From positions 682,001-746,000 of the forward strand of contig JAEUHY010000015.1 in the NCBI GenBank assembly GCA_016795325.1: DNA of 64,000 nt. Reading direction: 5' to 3'. The DNA is from Planctomycetota bacterium. GTDB lineage: Bacteria > Planctomycetota > UBA1135 > GCA-002686595. Positions 55,289-64,000 of the stretch are shown in pieces. Positions within the stretch are counted from its first letter, which is position 1. Each line of letters begins with the position of its first letter. Position numbers and translations under genes: made by a program. The notes below the pieces were generated by a model that was not told the DNA's origin, searched no databases, and saw nothing but the letters and a program-made list of their open reading frames with translations.

Positions 55289-56767
55289 TTACTTCGGTCT
55301 CCGATCGACGTAGCGCTGCTCCTTCATGGCCGTCTCCATGCCCAGCAGCTTGAGCAGCTCGTCGAGTTCGAGCAGCGTGACCTTGTTGGGCGCGACCTCG
55401 GTCGCGGTGTGCAGACGCGTCGAGATCAGCTCCGCGATCTTCGAGCGGTCCGCGTCCTTGCGCGGCGCGACGCGCACCTCGAGCTGGTCGACCTCGAACG
55501 GATCGTCGTTGCGCTTGGAGAGCACGACCTGCCATTCCTCGACCTCGCGCATCTCGGCCAGCGTCTGTCCCATGGCCGACAGATCGACGAGCGTGCCCTT
55601 GATCTTGGTCAGGTTGAGCGCGTGGGTCTCGCTCACGCGGCGCAGCTCGGAGGCGATGCGCGGCAGCGTTCGGCCGCAGTGCGGGCACACGCCCCACTGA
55701 ATGCCGCCGATGCACATGTCGCCGGTGCGGTAGCGGATCACGCACGTTCCGTGGCCGGAAATCGTGCTGTAGACGAGCTCGCCCGTCTCACCCTCGGGCA
55801 ACACGGCGCCCGTTTTGGGGTCGACGACTTCGAACACGCCCAGGTCGGGGTGCACGTGGTAACCGCTCGAAGAGTTGTCGTCGGTCGGGCACTCGGCCCA
55901 GGCCATGCGCGCCTCGGTGAAGCCGTACGTGCCGACGATGCGCACCTTGCCCGCGCCGCCCGCGCGCAGGCACTCGAGCATCTTGTCCTTGAGGCCCGGC
56001 GGAGTCTTCTCCGCGCCGAGCACGACCGTGCGCACGTTCTGGAAGCTCGTGCCGAGTTCGTTGCCGCGGCGCAGCAGGTGGTACGTGAAACCCGGCGTGC
56101 CGACGATCGCCGTCGGGTTCAGCCGCTCGAACAGGCGCAGGCTGCCGTCGGTCCCCATCACCTTGCCGCCGCCTGAGGGCACGACCAAGCGGCCCGTCTT
56201 GAAGCCGCCGAGCGTGACGGCCCAGAACGCCAGGTGCGGCGCGAACGGAAACAGATTGACGATGCGTTCGTCGGGGGAAGTGACCTGCACGACGTCGAAC
56301 ATGCGCGCGATCGCCTCGGAGAGCACGTCGAGGTCGTGCGGCGTGTAGGCGAAGCCGACCGGTTCGCTCGAGCGGCCGGTCGTGAAGGTCAGGAAGTTGG
56401 GCGTGTAGCGGTAGCGCAGCGCCTCGCGCGCACCGGCGCCGCCGAGCACGAGCGCGAGCTTGCGTGCGAAGGGCCAGTGCTGCTTGATCAGCTCTGGGGA
56501 AGGGCGCAGAACGAAGTCGTAGCGATTCTCCGGCGTCGTCTGCGCGCGCAGCAGGTCTTGTTTGGTCGTGAACGGCAGACGTGCGAGGTCGGCGACGCCG
56601 CCAAACTTGCGCGGGTCGACTCCGGCTTCGTCGAAGACACGCCGGTAGTGGCGCGAGAACGGATAGAGCTCTTCGCGCACGAAGCGCGTCAGCTGTTCAT
56701 CTGCCAAGCGCTTGAGGTCCGCGGTCGACGTCTGGCCGAGAGCCTTCCAACTTGTAGGGCGAGCCAT
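55289..56767 (-). CDS. phenylacetate-CoA-ligase-family AMP-forming ligase
   Basis: 492 residues, longer than PaaK (about 430-440). It has LPFTTKQDLLRAQ, FTTGRSSEPVGFAYTP, YGFTEARMAWAE, YRTGDM and a zinc-like VCPHCGRTLPRI. Such ligases make aryl- or acyl-CoA via an adenylate. The gene is three bases upstream of the thiolase gene. The canonical C-terminal PaaK motif (RxDDMLxVRGV) is not seen, and KIKGTLVDLSAMG takes its place, so the substrate may differ from phenylacetate. It might activate benzoate for the box pathway. Confidence 0.8.
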   Translation of the reverse strand: MARPTSWKALGQTSTADLKRLADEQLTRFVREELYPFSRHYRRVFDEAGVDPRKFGGVADLARLPFTTKQDLLRAQTTPENRYDFVLRPSPELIKQHWPFARKLALVLGGAGAREALRYRYTPNFLTFTTGRSSEPVGFAYTPHDLDVLSEAIARMFDVVQVTSPDERIVNLFPFAPHLAFWAVTLGGFKTGRLVVPSGGGKVMGTDGSLRLFERLNPTAIVGTPGFTYHLLRRGNELGTSFQNVRTVVLGAEKTPPGLKDKMLECLRAGGAGKVRIVGTYGFTEARMAWAECPTDDNSSSGYHVHPDLGVFEVVDPKTGAVLPEGETGELVYSTISGHGTCVIRYRTGDMCIGGIQWGVCPHCGRTLPRIASELRRVSETHALNLTKIKGTLVDLSAMGQTLAEMREVEEWQVVLSKRNDDPFEVDQLEVRVAPRKDADRSKIAELISTRLHTATEVAPNKVTLLELDELLKLLGMETAMKEQRYVDRRPK

Positions 56768-56917
56768 GGGGGCACAGCGTCGTGATCGGCAGCGCTCGAC
56801 TCAAGCTTCAAGAAGCGCTCGCGCCGGTTCGATCCGTGGGACGCCCTGGTCGCGGGGCGTCAAGCGCGGACGGCGCGCGGTCGATTCAGGTCGGACGCGC
56901 ACGCGCGCGCTCCGACG

Positions 56918-58033
56918 TTGAAGGCCCGCCACGACCCGCTCTCGCACACCAGCCACAACGGCGGCCGTCGGCCTCGCATCGTGCTGGTGCTGGGCGGCGG
57001 CGGCATGCGCGGCATGGCCCACATCGGCGTGCTGCGCGCGATGCGCAAGCTGGGCCTCACCGCCGACGCTATCGTCGGCACGAGCATCGGCTCGCTGATC
57101 GGCGCCGCGACGGCCGGCGGCCGTTCGATCGAAGAGATCGAAGGCCTGATCGGCGAGCTGCACAAGGGCGACTACTTCCGCCTCAACACGCTCAAATTCC
57201 TGCTCCAGGGCGTGCGCGCGCCCAGCCTGTTCCAGGGCGAGCGCTTCCGCCAACGCCTCGAGGAAATCCTGCCGCGCAAGTCGTTCCGCGAGCTCACGAC
57301 GCCGTTCTACTGCAACGCGGTGCGCCTCGAGACGGCCGGCGCCGTGTTCTGGGGCGTGCGCGGCTTCGACGATCTGTCGCTGGTCGACGCGGTGTACAGC
57401 TCGTGCGCGTTGCCGGGCATCTTCGAGCCCTTCGAGAAGGACGGCTACAGCTACATGGACGGCGGCATCGTCGACTCCGTGCCGCTGCGCTTCGCCAAGA
57501 CGCTCTCGCCCGACGTGATCATCGCCGTCGACTTGTCGGTCAAGGCGCACTTCAAGCCGCCCGCGTACAAGAACCGCGTGCTCAACACGATGCTGCGCGC
57601 GTTCGAGATCGCCCAGGACGTGCTGGTCGAACAGGCGCTGCACATGCACGTCGACTACCGCACTGCGCTCCTGCAGCCCAAGGTCGCGCACCTCTCGCGC
57701 TTCGACTTCAACGACGTGCCCGACATCGTGCGGCGCGGCGAGGAGGAAGCGCTGCGCGTCCTGACGTCCCACGCGGCGACGCGCGACCTCGTGCGCTGCG
57801 ATCCCGCCGACGAGCTCGCCTGTCCGGTGGTCGCCCGCGACTACGTGAACGTCCGCATCGACCCCGCTGCTTGCATCGGCTGCGGCATGTGCGAAGCCGT
57901 GTGCGAAACAGACGCGTTCGTCGCCGGCCCCGAGCGCGCCAGTGTGCGCAAGCCGCGCAACTACGAGTGCACGCGCGACCACGCCTGCGCGCGCAACTGC
58001 CCGACCGGCGCGATCACGCTCGGCAACCTCTGA
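56918..58033 (+). CDS. patatin-like phospholipase fused to C-terminal [4Fe-4S] ferredoxin domain
   Basis: 371 residues from a TTG at 56918. The patatin domain has the oxyanion-hole GGGGMRGMAH near 26-34, the nucleophile Ser56 in GTSIGS and the catalytic Asp181 in DGG. Residues 319-361 hold a cysteine cluster: CIGCGMCEAVC (319-329) and CTRDHACARNCP (351-361). This gives the four ligands of one [4Fe-4S] cluster for certain (C319, C322, C325, C361) and most of a second. A lipase with an iron-sulfur domain is unusual; the cluster may sense redox state or dock an electron partner. Confidence 0.85.
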   Translation: MKARHDPLSHTSHNGGRRPRIVLVLGGGGMRGMAHIGVLRAMRKLGLTADAIVGTSIGSLIGAATAGGRSIEEIEGLIGELHKGDYFRLNTLKFLLQGVRAPSLFQGERFRQRLEEILPRKSFRELTTPFYCNAVRLETAGAVFWGVRGFDDLSLVDAVYSSCALPGIFEPFEKDGYSYMDGGIVDSVPLRFAKTLSPDVIIAVDLSVKAHFKPPAYKNRVLNTMLRAFEIAQDVLVEQALHMHVDYRTALLQPKVAHLSRFDFNDVPDIVRRGEEEALRVLTSHAATRDLVRCDPADELACPVVARDYVNVRIDPAACIGCGMCEAVCETDAFVAGPERASVRKPRNYECTRDHACARNCPTGAITLGNL

Positions 58034-58151
58034 AGCGCGCCGGGCGCTCGTGGTCAGCTTCCGAAGTCCGTCGAAGCTGTCGCTGGGGTCGGCGTTCCCG
58101 GCAAGGCGCGAGGATTCCCGGCGAACTGAACAGGTCGCCGAACCGGAGCAA

Positions 58152-58168
58152 CGCCGCCAGGGGCGGCG
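58152..58168. terminator. small GC hairpin between convergent genes
   Basis: CGCCGCC (58152-58158) pairs with GGCGGCG (58162-58168) around a three-base loop, between the patatin gene and the convergent response-regulator gene. No T tract. Confidence 0.35.
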
Positions 58169-58207
58169 AGGCCCTCGAGATGTGCGACGAGCTTCGGGAG
58201 CAGCGCG

Positions 58208-59575
58208 CTAGGCCTCGGAGCGCTTCCAGACTTCGTCGCGCATGCCGTAGCGATCCAGCATGTTGTAGAGCGTCTTGAGTGCGACGCCGAGCTCCGCAGC
58301 GGCCGCCTTCTTGTCGCCCCGGAAGCGCGACATGGCCGCGACGAGCGCCATGCGCTCGAGCGTCTCGAGCTGCAGCGACGGCAATTCGCCGCGCGCGCTG
58401 CCGCCGCGGCGCTGCAGGAAACGCTCGACTTCGAGCGCGTCGACGGACTCGTCCTCGCCCATGACGACGACCCGCTCGATCACGTTCTCGAGTTCGCGGA
58501 CGTTGCCGGGCCAGTCGTGCTGCTCGAGCACTTCGACGGCCGAGGGCGTCAGGCTCATGCGGCGGCCGGCGCGTGCCGCGGCGCGCGCGAGGATCGAGCT
58601 CGCGAGTGATGCGATGTCCTCGCGCCGCGCGCGCAGCGGCGGGACCTCGAGCACCAAGGTCGAGACGCGGTAGTAGAGGTCCTCGCGAAACTCGCCGGAA
58701 GCGCAGGCCGCGCGCAGGTCGCGGTGCGTCGCCGCGAGCACGCGCACGTCGACCGAGCGCGTGCGTTCGGAGCCGACCGGGCGCACTTCGCCGAACTGCA
58801 GCGCGCGCAGGAGCGCCGGCTGGACACTGCGGGGGAGTTCGCCGATCTCGTCGAGGAACAACGTTCCGCCGTGCGCCGCCTCGAACAGGCCCATGCGGCG
58901 GCGGTCGGCGCCGCTGAAGGCGCCGCGTTCGTGCCCGAACAGCTCGCTCTCGATCAGCGTGACCGGGATCGCGCCGCAGTTGACCACCACGAACGGCGCC
59001 GTCGCACGCGGGCCGAGGGCGTGGATCTCGCGGGCGGTCAGCTCCTTGCCGACGCCGTTCTCGCCCTGGATGAGCACGTTGCTCGTGCTGGCCGCGACAC
59101 GTTGCACCTCGCGGCGCAGGCGTGTCATCGCCGGTCCCTCGCCGCTGAGCTTCGAGGTGCTCGGGGCCGGTTCGGCGGCGCGCTTGAGCCGTTCGACGTT
59201 GTCGAGCAGCGCGCGCTTCTCGAGCGCGCGGCGCAGCGCCTGCTCGAGCACGTCGAGCTGCACGGGCTTGGTGAGGAAGTCGTGCGCGCCGAGCTTCATG
59301 GCCTCGACCGCATCGGCGACCGCGCCGTGTCCGGTGAGCATGACCGCCTGCAGGTGCTCGTCGACGGTTCGAAGTTGGCGCAGCAGCTCGAGGCCGCCGA
59401 CGCCGGGCAGCTTGAGGTCGATGAGCGCAGCGTCCGGAGGACGTTGGCGCACGTGTTCGAGCACGCCCTCGGCGTTGGCGAACGCGCTGACCTCGAAGTT
59501 CAGGTGCGTCAGCTCGCGCGACAAGACCCGGCGCAGCGATTCGTCGTCGTCGACGAACAGGATCTGGGGCTTCAT
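58208..59575 (-). CDS. sigma-54-dependent NtrC-type response regulator
   Basis: 455 residues. The receiver domain has the phospho-acceptor Asp53 (LIDLKLPGVGG) and Lys103 (TKP). The AAA+ domain has Walker A GENGVGKE, the sigma-54-contact loop GAFSGA and Walker B LFLDEIGELP. A Fis-type helix-turn-helix (KKAAAAELGVALKTLYNMLDRYG) ends it. The start at 59575 overlaps the stop of the sensor kinase gene (ATGA). It should switch on sigma-54 promoters in response to that kinase. Confidence 0.94.
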   Translation of the reverse strand: MKPQILFVDDDESLRRVLSRELTHLNFEVSAFANAEGVLEHVRQRPPDAALIDLKLPGVGGLELLRQLRTVDEHLQAVMLTGHGAVADAVEAMKLGAHDFLTKPVQLDVLEQALRRALEKRALLDNVERLKRAAEPAPSTSKLSGEGPAMTRLRREVQRVAASTSNVLIQGENGVGKELTAREIHALGPRATAPFVVVNCGAIPVTLIESELFGHERGAFSGADRRRMGLFEAAHGGTLFLDEIGELPRSVQPALLRALQFGEVRPVGSERTRSVDVRVLAATHRDLRAACASGEFREDLYYRVSTLVLEVPPLRARREDIASLASSILARAAARAGRRMSLTPSAVEVLEQHDWPGNVRELENVIERVVVMGEDESVDALEVERFLQRRGGSARGELPSLQLETLERMALVAAMSRFRGDKKAAAAELGVALKTLYNMLDRYGMRDEVWKRSEA

Positions 59576-61089
59576 GCGGCGACCTCGGCGGGGGCGGGGA
59601 GACTGACGCGGAACAGGGCGCCGTGGCCCGTGTCGAGCGCTTCCACGCGGCCGCGTTGCGAACTGACGATGCGTTCGACGATCGACAGTCCCAGGCCCGT
59701 GCCCTTGCCCGGCGGTTTGGTGGTGAAGAACGGATCGAAGGCCCGCTCCGCGATCTGCGGCGGCAGCCCCGGGCCGCTGTCTTCGACCTCGAACACGAGT
59801 TGTTCGTCCTTGCGGCGGCAGCGCAGCACGATGCGGCCGTTGGGCGGACTGGCGTCGATCGCGTTGTGCAGCAGGTTGAGCAGCACCTGCTTGATCTCGC
59901 CGGGCCGTCCGGTCAGCACGCCCAGCTCCGCTTCGAACTCGAACTCGAGCTTGAGGCCACGTTCGCGCAACCGGTGGCGCAGCAGCACGTCGAGGTCGCG
60001 CGTCAGCTCCTGGGCGCCGAACGCGACCACGGGGCCGGGCTCCGAACGGGCGAACTCGAGCAGGCGCGAGGTGATCTCGTGCGCGCGGTACGCCTCCTTG
60101 GCGATGATCTCCAAGTACTCGCGTTGTTCCGCGGCATCCGCTTGGCCGCTGGAGAGGCGGCGGCTCAGGCCCTCGGCGCACGAGGCGATCGAGGCCAGCG
60201 GGTTGTTGATTTCGTGCGCCACGCCGGCCGCCATCGTGCCCAGTCCCGCGAGTCGCGCAGCGCGGAGGAACTCGCGTGTGCGCTCGTCGACGCGGCGCTC
60301 CAGATCGGCGTGCATGTCCGCCAACTCGCCCGCCATGCGGTTGAAATCCGCCGCGAGCTCGCCGACTTCGTCGCGGCGCTGCAGCGGCACGCGGTGGCTC
60401 AGTTCGCCGGCTGCGATGCGTCGCGCGGCGGCGCGCAGCGCGAGCACGGGGCGCACCACGGAACGCTGCACGAGCCACAGCGCCGCGCTCAGCGCCGCAA
60501 GCGCGAGGAGCGCCGTCCAGAACACAGCGGAACGCACCGCGTCCGCATCCGCGGACAGATGCGTGCTCGCGCGCGCTTCTTCGGCGTGCACTTCGTCGTT
60601 GAGCACCTCGGCGAGGCGCATCAGTTCGTTGACATCCGCGCCGACCGAGGCCGGTTGGGGCGCGCCGTCGAGGTGCGCGCGCAAGTCCTGCAATCCACGG
60701 TCGAGTTCGTCGTACAGCCGGGCCTCGTCGTGCGCATGGCCGGGCTCGGAGGGATCGTCGCCGTCGGGCCCGTGCGCGAGCGTGGCGAGGGTTTGCAGCG
60801 CCTGGCCGCAGTGGAAGCGCAGCTCCTCGACCTGGGACGAGTCCGCGGTCCACGCCTCGCTGCGCAACTTGCGGTAGTGCAGGTCGAGCATGCGCACGTG
60901 GTGCAGCAGGTACATCGCCGAGTCGGTTTCGCGCTGTTCTTCGGCGAGGCGCTCGAGCGAGCGGTGCATCGAATCCACCTCGCGGCGCACGTAGGCCGAG
61001 AGCAGCACGAGCACGCACGCCACGAGCGCGAACAGCGCTCCGACGCGACGGGCGAAGCCAAAAGCCGGCGGTGCGGGCAGGGTGTTCAT
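59572..61089 (-). CDS. sensor histidine kinase, partner of 58208 regulator
   Basis: 505 residues from the ATG at 61089. The N-terminal membrane helix (about 15-33), a periplasmic sensing domain of about 150 residues and a second helix are followed by a HAMP segment (LRAAARRIAAGELSHRVPLQ). The H-box is GVAHEINNPLASI; the ATP-binding domain has VLLNLLHNAIDAS (N box), DSGPGLPP (G1), FFTTK (F box) and GKGTGLGLSI (G2). The signal is unknown. It is coupled to the sigma-54 regulator gene. Confidence 0.92.
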   Translation of the reverse strand: MNTLPAPPAFGFARRVGALFALVACVLVLLSAYVRREVDSMHRSLERLAEEQRETDSAMYLLHHVRMLDLHYRKLRSEAWTADSSQVEELRFHCGQALQTLATLAHGPDGDDPSEPGHAHDEARLYDELDRGLQDLRAHLDGAPQPASVGADVNELMRLAEVLNDEVHAEEARASTHLSADADAVRSAVFWTALLALAALSAALWLVQRSVVRPVLALRAAARRIAAGELSHRVPLQRRDEVGELAADFNRMAGELADMHADLERRVDERTREFLRAARLAGLGTMAAGVAHEINNPLASIASCAEGLSRRLSSGQADAAEQREYLEIIAKEAYRAHEITSRLLEFARSEPGPVVAFGAQELTRDLDVLLRHRLRERGLKLEFEFEAELGVLTGRPGEIKQVLLNLLHNAIDASPPNGRIVLRCRRKDEQLVFEVEDSGPGLPPQIAERAFDPFFTTKPPGKGTGLGLSIVERIVSSQRGRVEALDTGHGALFRVSLPAPAEVAA

Positions 61090-61751
61090 CGTTTGCGAGG
61101 AGCGCTGCTCCACTCCAGTTCGAGCGACAGTACGCCGCGCGGAGCGCCATCCCAAGGTGCGCGTTCCGGCGCTGGACGCAAGGCGAGGGTGTCGAGCCCG
61201 AGCGCGGGCTCGCCGACCAACTGGGCGCGGACACGGCCCAGCGGCAGGCGCATCCACGCACAGAGCAACTCGAGTTCGGCGGACTGCCCGTCGGAGAACA
61301 ACCGGGCCCCGCAGCGCGAGACGTGTTGGCCGGGGATCGGCGAGCTGGCGCCGGGAGCGGAGCGCAACTCCAGGCGCAACGTGCGCTGCACGGCCGAGGC
61401 GCCCGCCACGGGGATCAACTCGAGCTCGACTCCCGCGAGCGAATCGTCCGCCAGAAGTTGTGCGTGGCCGCTGACCTCGTATTCGAGCTTGCGCTCGCCG
61501 TCGAGCGTGAGGTGCGCGCGGCTGTTCGCACGCAGCACCTGCAGTTCGACGTCGCGTCCGTCGCCGTGGGCGCCCGCGAGGAACAGCGGCGGCGGCTCGT
61601 ACGCGCGGGCCTCGGTCGCGGGCGGAGCGGGCGCGCGTTCGGGCTCGAACGCCAAGCGCGGCAACGCACCCGCGACGGCGAGCGCGAGCGGCAGCAGCGG
61701 CCAGTACGCACCGAAGCGTGAGGTGCTGTTCAACTTGCGCCCCCGCGCCAT
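61086..61751 (-). CDS. membrane-anchored hypothetical protein
   Basis: 221 residues. The N-terminus is a signal anchor (YWPLLPLALAVAGAL), followed by a beta-rich extracytoplasmic part (HLTLDGERKLEYEVSGHAQLL, VELELIPV) that faintly recalls YceI-type lipid-binding barrels, but not enough to name it. The ATG at 61751 overlaps the flavoprotein gene by 22 bases; a TTG at 61733 would give a four-base overlap and is an equal alternative. Its stop overlaps the kinase gene start, so it may take part in the kinase's signal perception. Confidence 0.6.
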   Translation of the reverse strand: MARGRKLNSTSRFGAYWPLLPLALAVAGALPRLAFEPERAPAPPATEARAYEPPPLFLAGAHGDGRDVELQVLRANSRAHLTLDGERKLEYEVSGHAQLLADDSLAGVELELIPVAGASAVQRTLRLELRSAPGASSPIPGQHVSRCGARLFSDGQSAELELLCAWMRLPLGRVRAQLVGEPALGLDTLALRPAPERAPWDGAPRGVLSLELEWSSAPRKR

Positions 61752-62971
61752 GCCGCGCGCCAGACTCGCGGCCGCAGCAATTCGCGCGGCGGCGCGTAGT
61801 CGCCAGTGAGCGACACCGCGAGGTCCGCGAGCCCGCTGCGCGAGGCGAGCAACGAGAACACGCCGCGGGCGATGCTCGGGCGCGCGAGCGCGTGCACGAG
61901 CCAGCCGCACAGCCGGGCCCGCGGCGCGATCTCGCGCGCACGGCCGCTCAGGTACGGATCGAGGGCGCTCGCGTCGGTGCGCTCGTCTCGCAGAGCGTCG
62001 CGCAGCGCCGGCGCCAGCAGCGCCGCGCCTTGCAACGCGAAGTACGTGCCCTCGCCGGTGACGGGATCGACGTAGCCGCAGGCGTCGCCGACCAGAGCCG
62101 CGCCGTCGAAGGTCTGGCGCGTCGTGCTGCGTGCGAGCGGACCGATGCCGCGCAACGGATCCACGCGCTCGGCGCCGGCGAGTTGTTCGCGCACGGCTGG
62201 GGTGCGCGCGAGCCAGTGCTCGAACGCCTCGTCGCGCGGCAGGCCCGCGCGTTCGAAGGCGCTCTTCCACAGCACCAGGTTCACGCTGACCAGGCCGGCA
62301 TCGACGGGCGCCAAGGCGAAGTAGCCCTCGTCGAAGAAGTGCGCCTGCGCGAAGCCGTCGTGCGCGACGCCGCGGTAGCGCGTGGTGAGCGCGATGCGGC
62401 GCAGCTGCGGCGTCTCGCGTTGCACTCCGAGCGCGCCGGCCACGCGCGAGTGGAGTCCGTCCGCTCCGACGGTCCAACTCGCCCGCACGTTGCGGCTGCG
62501 GCCCTGCGCGTCGCGCGCTTCCACGCCGATCACCCGTCCGGCGGGCGTGCGGAGCACCTCGCGCACGCGCCAACCCTCGAGCACCCGTGCGCCCGCGCGC
62601 CGCGCCTGGTCGAGCAGGGTCGCGTCGAACACCTCGCGCCGGAGCGCCCAGCCGTACTCGACCGGCGCGCGCGCGCGTCCGATGTCGACGAAGCGGCCGC
62701 GGGCGCTGCGGCCGTAGCTCGCGAGCAACATGCCGCGCACTTCGTTCGCTCCTGCTCCGCGCAAGGCGTCGGCCGCGCCCAGGCGTTCGAGCAGCGGGAC
62801 GCACTGCGGGCTCATGAACTCACCGCAGGGCTTGAAGCGCGGGAAACGTTGGCTGTCGAGCACCAGCACGTCGACGCCGTCGCGCGCCAGTTCGAGCGCC
62901 AGGGCCGCGCCGGCGGGGCCTCCGCCGACCACGAGCACCTGCGCGAAGAGTTCGTCGTTCTCGACAATCAC
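61730..62971 (-). CDS. geranylgeranyl-reductase-family FAD-dependent oxidoreductase
   Basis: 413 residues. The FAD-binding Rossmann motif VVGGGPAGAALALELA is near the N-terminus. FPRFKPCGEFMSP, the family's conserved cysteine-proline motif, follows. The second FAD contact is DGAALVGDACGYVDPVTGEG. The family reduces or oxidises isoprenoid or polyketide double bonds, and related halogenases and hydroxylases exist. The substrate is unknown. The stop of the RND gene overlaps its start by four bases. Confidence 0.88.
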   Translation of the reverse strand: MIVENDELFAQVLVVGGGPAGAALALELARDGVDVLVLDSQRFPRFKPCGEFMSPQCVPLLERLGAADALRGAGANEVRGMLLASYGRSARGRFVDIGRARAPVEYGWALRREVFDATLLDQARRAGARVLEGWRVREVLRTPAGRVIGVEARDAQGRSRNVRASWTVGADGLHSRVAGALGVQRETPQLRRIALTTRYRGVAHDGFAQAHFFDEGYFALAPVDAGLVSVNLVLWKSAFERAGLPRDEAFEHWLARTPAVREQLAGAERVDPLRGIGPLARSTTRQTFDGAALVGDACGYVDPVTGEGTYFALQGAALLAPALRDALRDERTDASALDPYLSGRAREIAPRARLCGWLVHALARPSIARGVFSLLASRSGLADLAVSLTGDYAPPRELLRPRVWRAAWRGGAS

Positions 62972-64000
62972 GGGTATTGCGCCTCCAGGCTCACGCTCGA
63001 CTGCGGCTCGGTGCGCGTGCGGACGAGCAGCGCGGGGAGCAGCACCAGATCAGCGAAGAATGCGGTCACGATCGTCAGCGCAGCGAGCACGCTGAACTCA
63101 ACGCTCGTGGTCAGCTGTCCGACCGCGCCGGCGCCGAACCCCGCGGCCAGGGTCAGCGACGTGATCACGATCGCGCGCCCGCCGTGCTGGTACACGGCTT
63201 CGATCGCGGCGAGCGGTTCGACGTGCGTTGCGCGCAGTTCGCGAAAGCGGTGCAGCAGGTGGATCGTGTCGTCGACGATCAGTCCGAGCATCGTCGAGCT
63301 GATGATCGCCGTGGCGAACGAAAGCGGGGCGCCCCAGGCCGCGAGGGCGGCGTTGACCGCGATGCACGGCAGCGCGTTCGGCACGAGGGCGAGCAGCGCG
63401 AAGCGCAGCGAGCGGAATCCGATCCAGAACACCAGTCCCAGAAGTCCCAGGCCGGCCAGCGCTCCGCCGAGCGCGCCGCGGATCATGCGGCCGGAGTCGC
63501 GCGCGACTTGCACGGCGAGCCCTGTCACGCGCGCGGAGTCTGCGCCCAGCGCTCGAGCGCGCGCTTCGACGTTCTGGAACAGCGACTCGCGCTGCGCGCT
63601 GCCGCCGGGGGCGAGCACGAAGCGCGCCAGCCAATCGCCGCGCTCGGAGATCCACGCGGGACCTGCGGGCCCGGCGACGCCGTCGAGCGCGCACACGGCG
63701 GCCGCGAACAGCCCCATGCGCACGGGATCGGCGAGCGGTGAATTCGCGGGCGCGAGCACGTCGAAGACCTCCGCGCCGCCGAGCGCCTCGGCCACGGCCG
63801 CACTCTCCGTGCGGAACGGGTGGTCGGCGGGCAGCACGCGCAGCGGGTCGTTGTCGACTTCCAGGCGCGTGCACAGCGCCAGGCCCACCAGCGTCAGCAG
63901 CAAGGCCGCGGCTCGGATCGCTCCCGCGTGGCCGACCAGGAAGTCCGCGACGCGCGCGCCGAGGGCTTCCGTCGAGCGTCCGCGGCGCCGCAACGCGGAG
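62968..64000 (-). CDS. RND/MMPL-superfamily transporter, N-terminus beyond window
   Basis: The frame is open to the right edge, so the start lies outside; about 344 C-terminal residues are visible. They contain one membrane helix, a periplasmic loop (LRVLPADHPFRTESAAVAEALGG) and then a block of about five helices with the SSD-like motif SSTMLGLIVDDTIHLLHRFRE. This is the second half of a two-module RND protein of the MMPL/HpnN-like type. Such exporters move lipids or hydrophobic compounds. It is cotranscribed with the flavoprotein, suggesting a lipid or isoprenoid cargo. Confidence 0.88.
   Translation of the reverse strand, partial: SALRRRGRSTEALGARVADFLVGHAGAIRAAALLLTLVGLALCTRLEVDNDPLRVLPADHPFRTESAAVAEALGGAEVFDVLAPANSPLADPVRMGLFAAAVCALDGVAGPAGPAWISERGDWLARFVLAPGGSAQRESLFQNVEARARALGADSARVTGLAVQVARDSGRMIRGALGGALAGLGLLGLVFWIGFRSLRFALLALVPNALPCIAVNAALAAWGAPLSFATAIISSTMLGLIVDDTIHLLHRFRELRATHVEPLAAIEAVYQHGGRAIVITSLTLAAGFGAGAVGQLTTSVEFSVLAALTIVTAFFADLVLLPALLVRTRTEPQSSVSLEAQYP

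Noticed and set aside
58208..61261. One 1017-residue protein covering the regulator and kinase
   Set aside because: The frame only coincides with the regulator up to 59575. Beyond that it is antisense-like, out of frame with the kinase, and has no domain.

Overview
This 64 kb window is very GC-rich and gene-dense, and most likely comes from a Planctomycetota chromosome, probably a metagenome-assembled genome. The lineage call is an inference. It rests on secreted proteins with the planctomycete-style motif DCNGNGVPDxCD, on a cysteine-bearing C-terminal domain shared by three secreted proteins, on a Ser/Thr kinase fused to a sulfatase-modifying-factor-like domain, and on a MoxR/DUF58/ABC-2 cluster. 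No rRNA, tRNA, IS element, prophage or CRISPR array was seen. TGA is used throughout as a normal stop, often in ATGA overlaps.

Layout. 1-11.3 kb (minus): an envelope/secretion-type cluster running from a many-repeat carboxypeptidase-regulatory-like protein and a membrane coiled-coil protein (split by an in-frame TGA) into a tightly overlapping MoxR, membrane protein, ABC ATPase, ABC permease and DUF58 operon. 11.5-15.6 kb: a divergent aerobic benzoyl-CoA (box) locus, with a BoxR-type regulator on one side and boxC and boxB on the other. They are separated by a perfect 18-bp palindrome that overlaps a good promoter. 15.7-15.9 kb: a small repeat module. 16-23.2 kb: an RCC1-repeat secreted protein, an AlgX/AlgI-like O-acetylation pair, a fatty-acid desaturase and a cytochrome b562-like protein. 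23.3-31.8 kb: an acyl-CoA mutase large subunit, an SbcC/SbcD-like pair with an ACT protein, a GT39-type glycosyltransferase and folE. 31.9-37.7 kb: two more secreted proteins and a second GT39-like membrane protein.

37.8-43.9 kb: a CBS protein, biotin carboxylase plus biotin carrier, a kinase/FGE fusion and a VIT-type transporter. 44.3-50.6 kb (plus): a six-gene apparent operon. Its first three genes are an acyl-CoA-dehydrogenase fold protein lacking both usual catalytic glutamates, a cytoplasmic PhnD-like binding protein, and a TusA-like/di-iron ferritin-like fusion; they form the best candidate for an undescribed system. They are followed by a class V aminotransferase, an M20 peptidase and DapD. 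50.8-56.8 kb: a Wzz-like protein and a FadJ, thiolase and CoA-ligase operon. 56.9-64 kb: a patatin-ferredoxin fusion, a sigma-54 two-component system, a hypothetical protein, a geranylgeranyl-reductase-like flavoprotein and the C-terminal part of an RND/MMPL transporter.

Metabolically the window suggests aerobic aromatic-acid breakdown by ring epoxidation (boxB, boxC) feeding beta-oxidation (FadJ, thiolase, CoA ligase), with acyl-CoA carboxylation and mutase chemistry nearby. BoxA, the dehydroadipyl-CoA semialdehyde dehydrogenase, the carboxyltransferase and the B12-binding mutase subunit are not in the window.
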